A stretch of 64,000 bases of DNA from CBDFKS01 sp965248905 (GTDB lineage: Bacteria > Chloroflexota > Dehalococcoidia > Lucifugimonadales > JAGWBF01). This document shows positions 62,909-64,000 of this stretch, in pieces. The stretch's first letter is position 1. Every line of letters starts with the position of its first letter. Location: NCBI GenBank assembly GCA_965248905.1, contig CBDFKS010000004.1, positions 1 to 64,000 of the forward strand. The letters run 5' to 3'. The notes beneath the pieces are model-generated. The model did not search any database. It was not told where the DNA came from and was given only the letters and a program-made list of their open reading frames with translations. A program made the position numbers and the translations under genes.

Positions 62909-64000
62909 TCAAGGTGCTCTCCGTTTTCGGCACACGCCCCGAGGCTATAAAGATGGCGCCAGTCATCAAAGAGCTGGAACGGCGGCGAGACAAATTTATT
63001 TCGGTGGTCTGCGTGACCGCTCAGCATCGCCAGATGTTGGACCAAGTGTTGGACATCTTCGGCATCACTGCAGACCACGACCTGGACATCATGAAGAGCG
63101 GTCAGGACCTCTTCCACATCACATCCCGGTCCCTGGAAGGACTCAAGCCGGTGCTGGAGGAGGAGAAGCCGGACATCGTTCTAGTCCAGGGCGATACCAC
63201 CACCGTATTCATGGCCACACTTGCCGCCTATTATATGCGAATCCCCATAGGTCACGTGGAGGCGGGCCTCAGGACCCATGACAAGTATAGCCCCTTCCCC
63301 GAAGAGGTAAACCGTCGCCTGACGGACGTCCTGGCCGATTTCTGCTTCGCACCCACCGAGCACAACCGTGAGAACCTCCTCAGGGAAGGTGTCCAGGATG
63401 ACCGTATCTTCGTGACCGGAAACACGGTCATCGACTCCCTCCAAGAGACCGTAGAAACGTTGGGCTCCCTAGCCTCCGGTCCTTCCCTACCGCCCGAGCT
63501 CTCGTCCATACCAACCACCCAGAAGATTATCGCCGTTACGGCTCACCGCCGTGAGAGTTTCGGCCAGGAGATGGAGAATATCTGTTGGGGACTCCGAAAG
63601 CTGGTCGAGCGTAACGACGATCTGTGCATCGTATATCCCGTGCACATGAATCCCAACGTTCAGAAGCCTGTCCATCGCATCTTGGGCGACGTACCAGGCA
63701 TCATACTTACTGAGCCATTGGAGTACGTTCCATTCGTATGGCTATTGAATCGTTGCCACTTCACACTCACAGACTCGGGAGGCATACAAGAAGAGGCCCC
63801 AGCGCTGGGCAAGCCGGTGCTGGTCATGCGCAAAAAGACCGAACGCCCAGAAGGAGTGGAAGCTGGAGTTGCCCGCGTAATCGGGACAGACAGTGAGTCG
63901 ATCTATGGGGAAGCACAGCGACTGCTGCATGACCCCGACGCCTATCAACAGATGGCCCAGGCCGTAAATCCCTACGGAGACGGCCATGCCTCTCGATACA
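62905..64000 (+). CDS. wecB: UDP-N-acetylglucosamine 2-epimerase, 3' end outside window
   Basis: ATG 62905 overlaps the wecC stop (ATGA); 365 codons are seen before the window ends without a stop. VLSVFGTRPEAIKMAPVIKE, CVTAQHRQMLDQVL, VLVQGDTTTVFMATLAAYY, GHVEAGLRT, PEEVNRRLTDVLAD, AVTAHRRESFG, YPVHMNP and LTDSGGIQEEAPALGKPVL are all present. Converts UDP-GlcNAc to UDP-ManNAc for WecC. Confidence 0.95.
   Translation, partial: MIKVLSVFGTRPEAIKMAPVIKELERRRDKFISVVCVTAQHRQMLDQVLDIFGITADHDLDIMKSGQDLFHITSRSLEGLKPVLEEEKPDIVLVQGDTTTVFMATLAAYYMRIPIGHVEAGLRTHDKYSPFPEEVNRRLTDVLADFCFAPTEHNRENLLREGVQDDRIFVTGNTVIDSLQETVETLGSLASGPSLPPELSSIPTTQKIIAVTAHRRESFGQEMENICWGLRKLVERNDDLCIVYPVHMNPNVQKPVHRILGDVPGIILTEPLEYVPFVWLLNRCHFTLTDSGGIQEEAPALGKPVLVMRKKTERPEGVEAGVARVIGTDSESIYGEAQRLLHDPDAYQQMAQAVNPYGDGHASRY

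Noticed and set aside
1..64000. tRNA, rRNA or CRISPR
   Set aside because: No T-loop-like GGTTCGAATCC strings with acceptor stems, no rRNA text and no regularly spaced repeats were found by eye.

Overview
The window is one bacterial chromosome segment at moderate-to-high G+C. Its protein flavour is a tandem cluster of three Gat-type amidases, IS3 and IS1182 elements, and a long surface-glycan operon. This is compatible with a Chloroflexota lineage of the Dehalococcoidia/SAR202 type, but that is an inference without marker genes and should be held loosely. No rRNA, tRNA or CRISPR array was recognised.

Layout. (1) 1-8,400 is a graveyard of gene pieces. It holds the 3' end of a SIMPL-domain gene, a frameshifted trypsin-like protease, front and back ends of ABC-2 permeases, an IS3 transposase scrap and an IS1182 transposase tail. 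A few probably intact genes for small membrane or secreted proteins sit among them. (2) 8,400-18,230 is a mobile or defence-type island. It carries a helix-turn-helix/coiled-coil protein, a coupled pair (70-aa protein plus PP-loop ATPase), a frameshifted DUF1016 (YhcG-type) nuclease, a promoter-hairpins-terminator unit that looks like a small RNA, and a serine recombinase. The recombinase is split by an intact IS1182 element (12535-14240, CAAG target duplication) and cut off by an IS3-type element (14618-17042) that carries a lipoprotein gene as passenger. A nuclease-like pseudogene follows. (3) 18,260-23,145 (minus strand) is a GatC-like small protein followed by three paralogous amidases separated by copies of one intergenic repeat. 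(4) 23,370-64,000 (plus strand, apart from one deacetylase) is a surface polysaccharide/glycan locus running off the window end.

The glycan locus opens with a MarR-type regulator fused to a nucleotide-binding-like domain and a NusG/RfaH-type antiterminator. A roughly 190-nt leader full of small hairpins follows. The whole Kdo route is present: KdsD (47.2 kb), KdsA, KdsC and KdsB (24.8-27.0 kb). A nonulosonic-acid route runs PseB, a fused SpsF-type cytidylyltransferase/class III aminotransferase, a NeuB-family synthase, a formyltransferase-like protein and PseG. It has no DegT-type PseC and no adjacent PseH, so the sugar may be unusual. A nucleotide-sugar block at the end (WecC, WecB) points to N-acetylmannosaminuronate. 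Glycosyltransferases, at least five methyltransferases (one NanM-like, one CmoA-like), a radical SAM/SPASM protein, an MsbA-like ABC exporter, a GNAT protein, a bi-domain dehydrogenase and a polysaccharide deacetylase complete it. Many genes overlap by ATGA or GTGA, indicating one or a few long transcripts.

Most notable: a 33-bp direct repeat pair enclosing a 68-bp duplication unit that splits a 668-codon glycan-locus gene and could act as an on/off switch; the hairpin-rich leader after the RfaH-like gene; the candidate small RNA before the recombinase; and the IS3-type element with a lipoprotein passenger.
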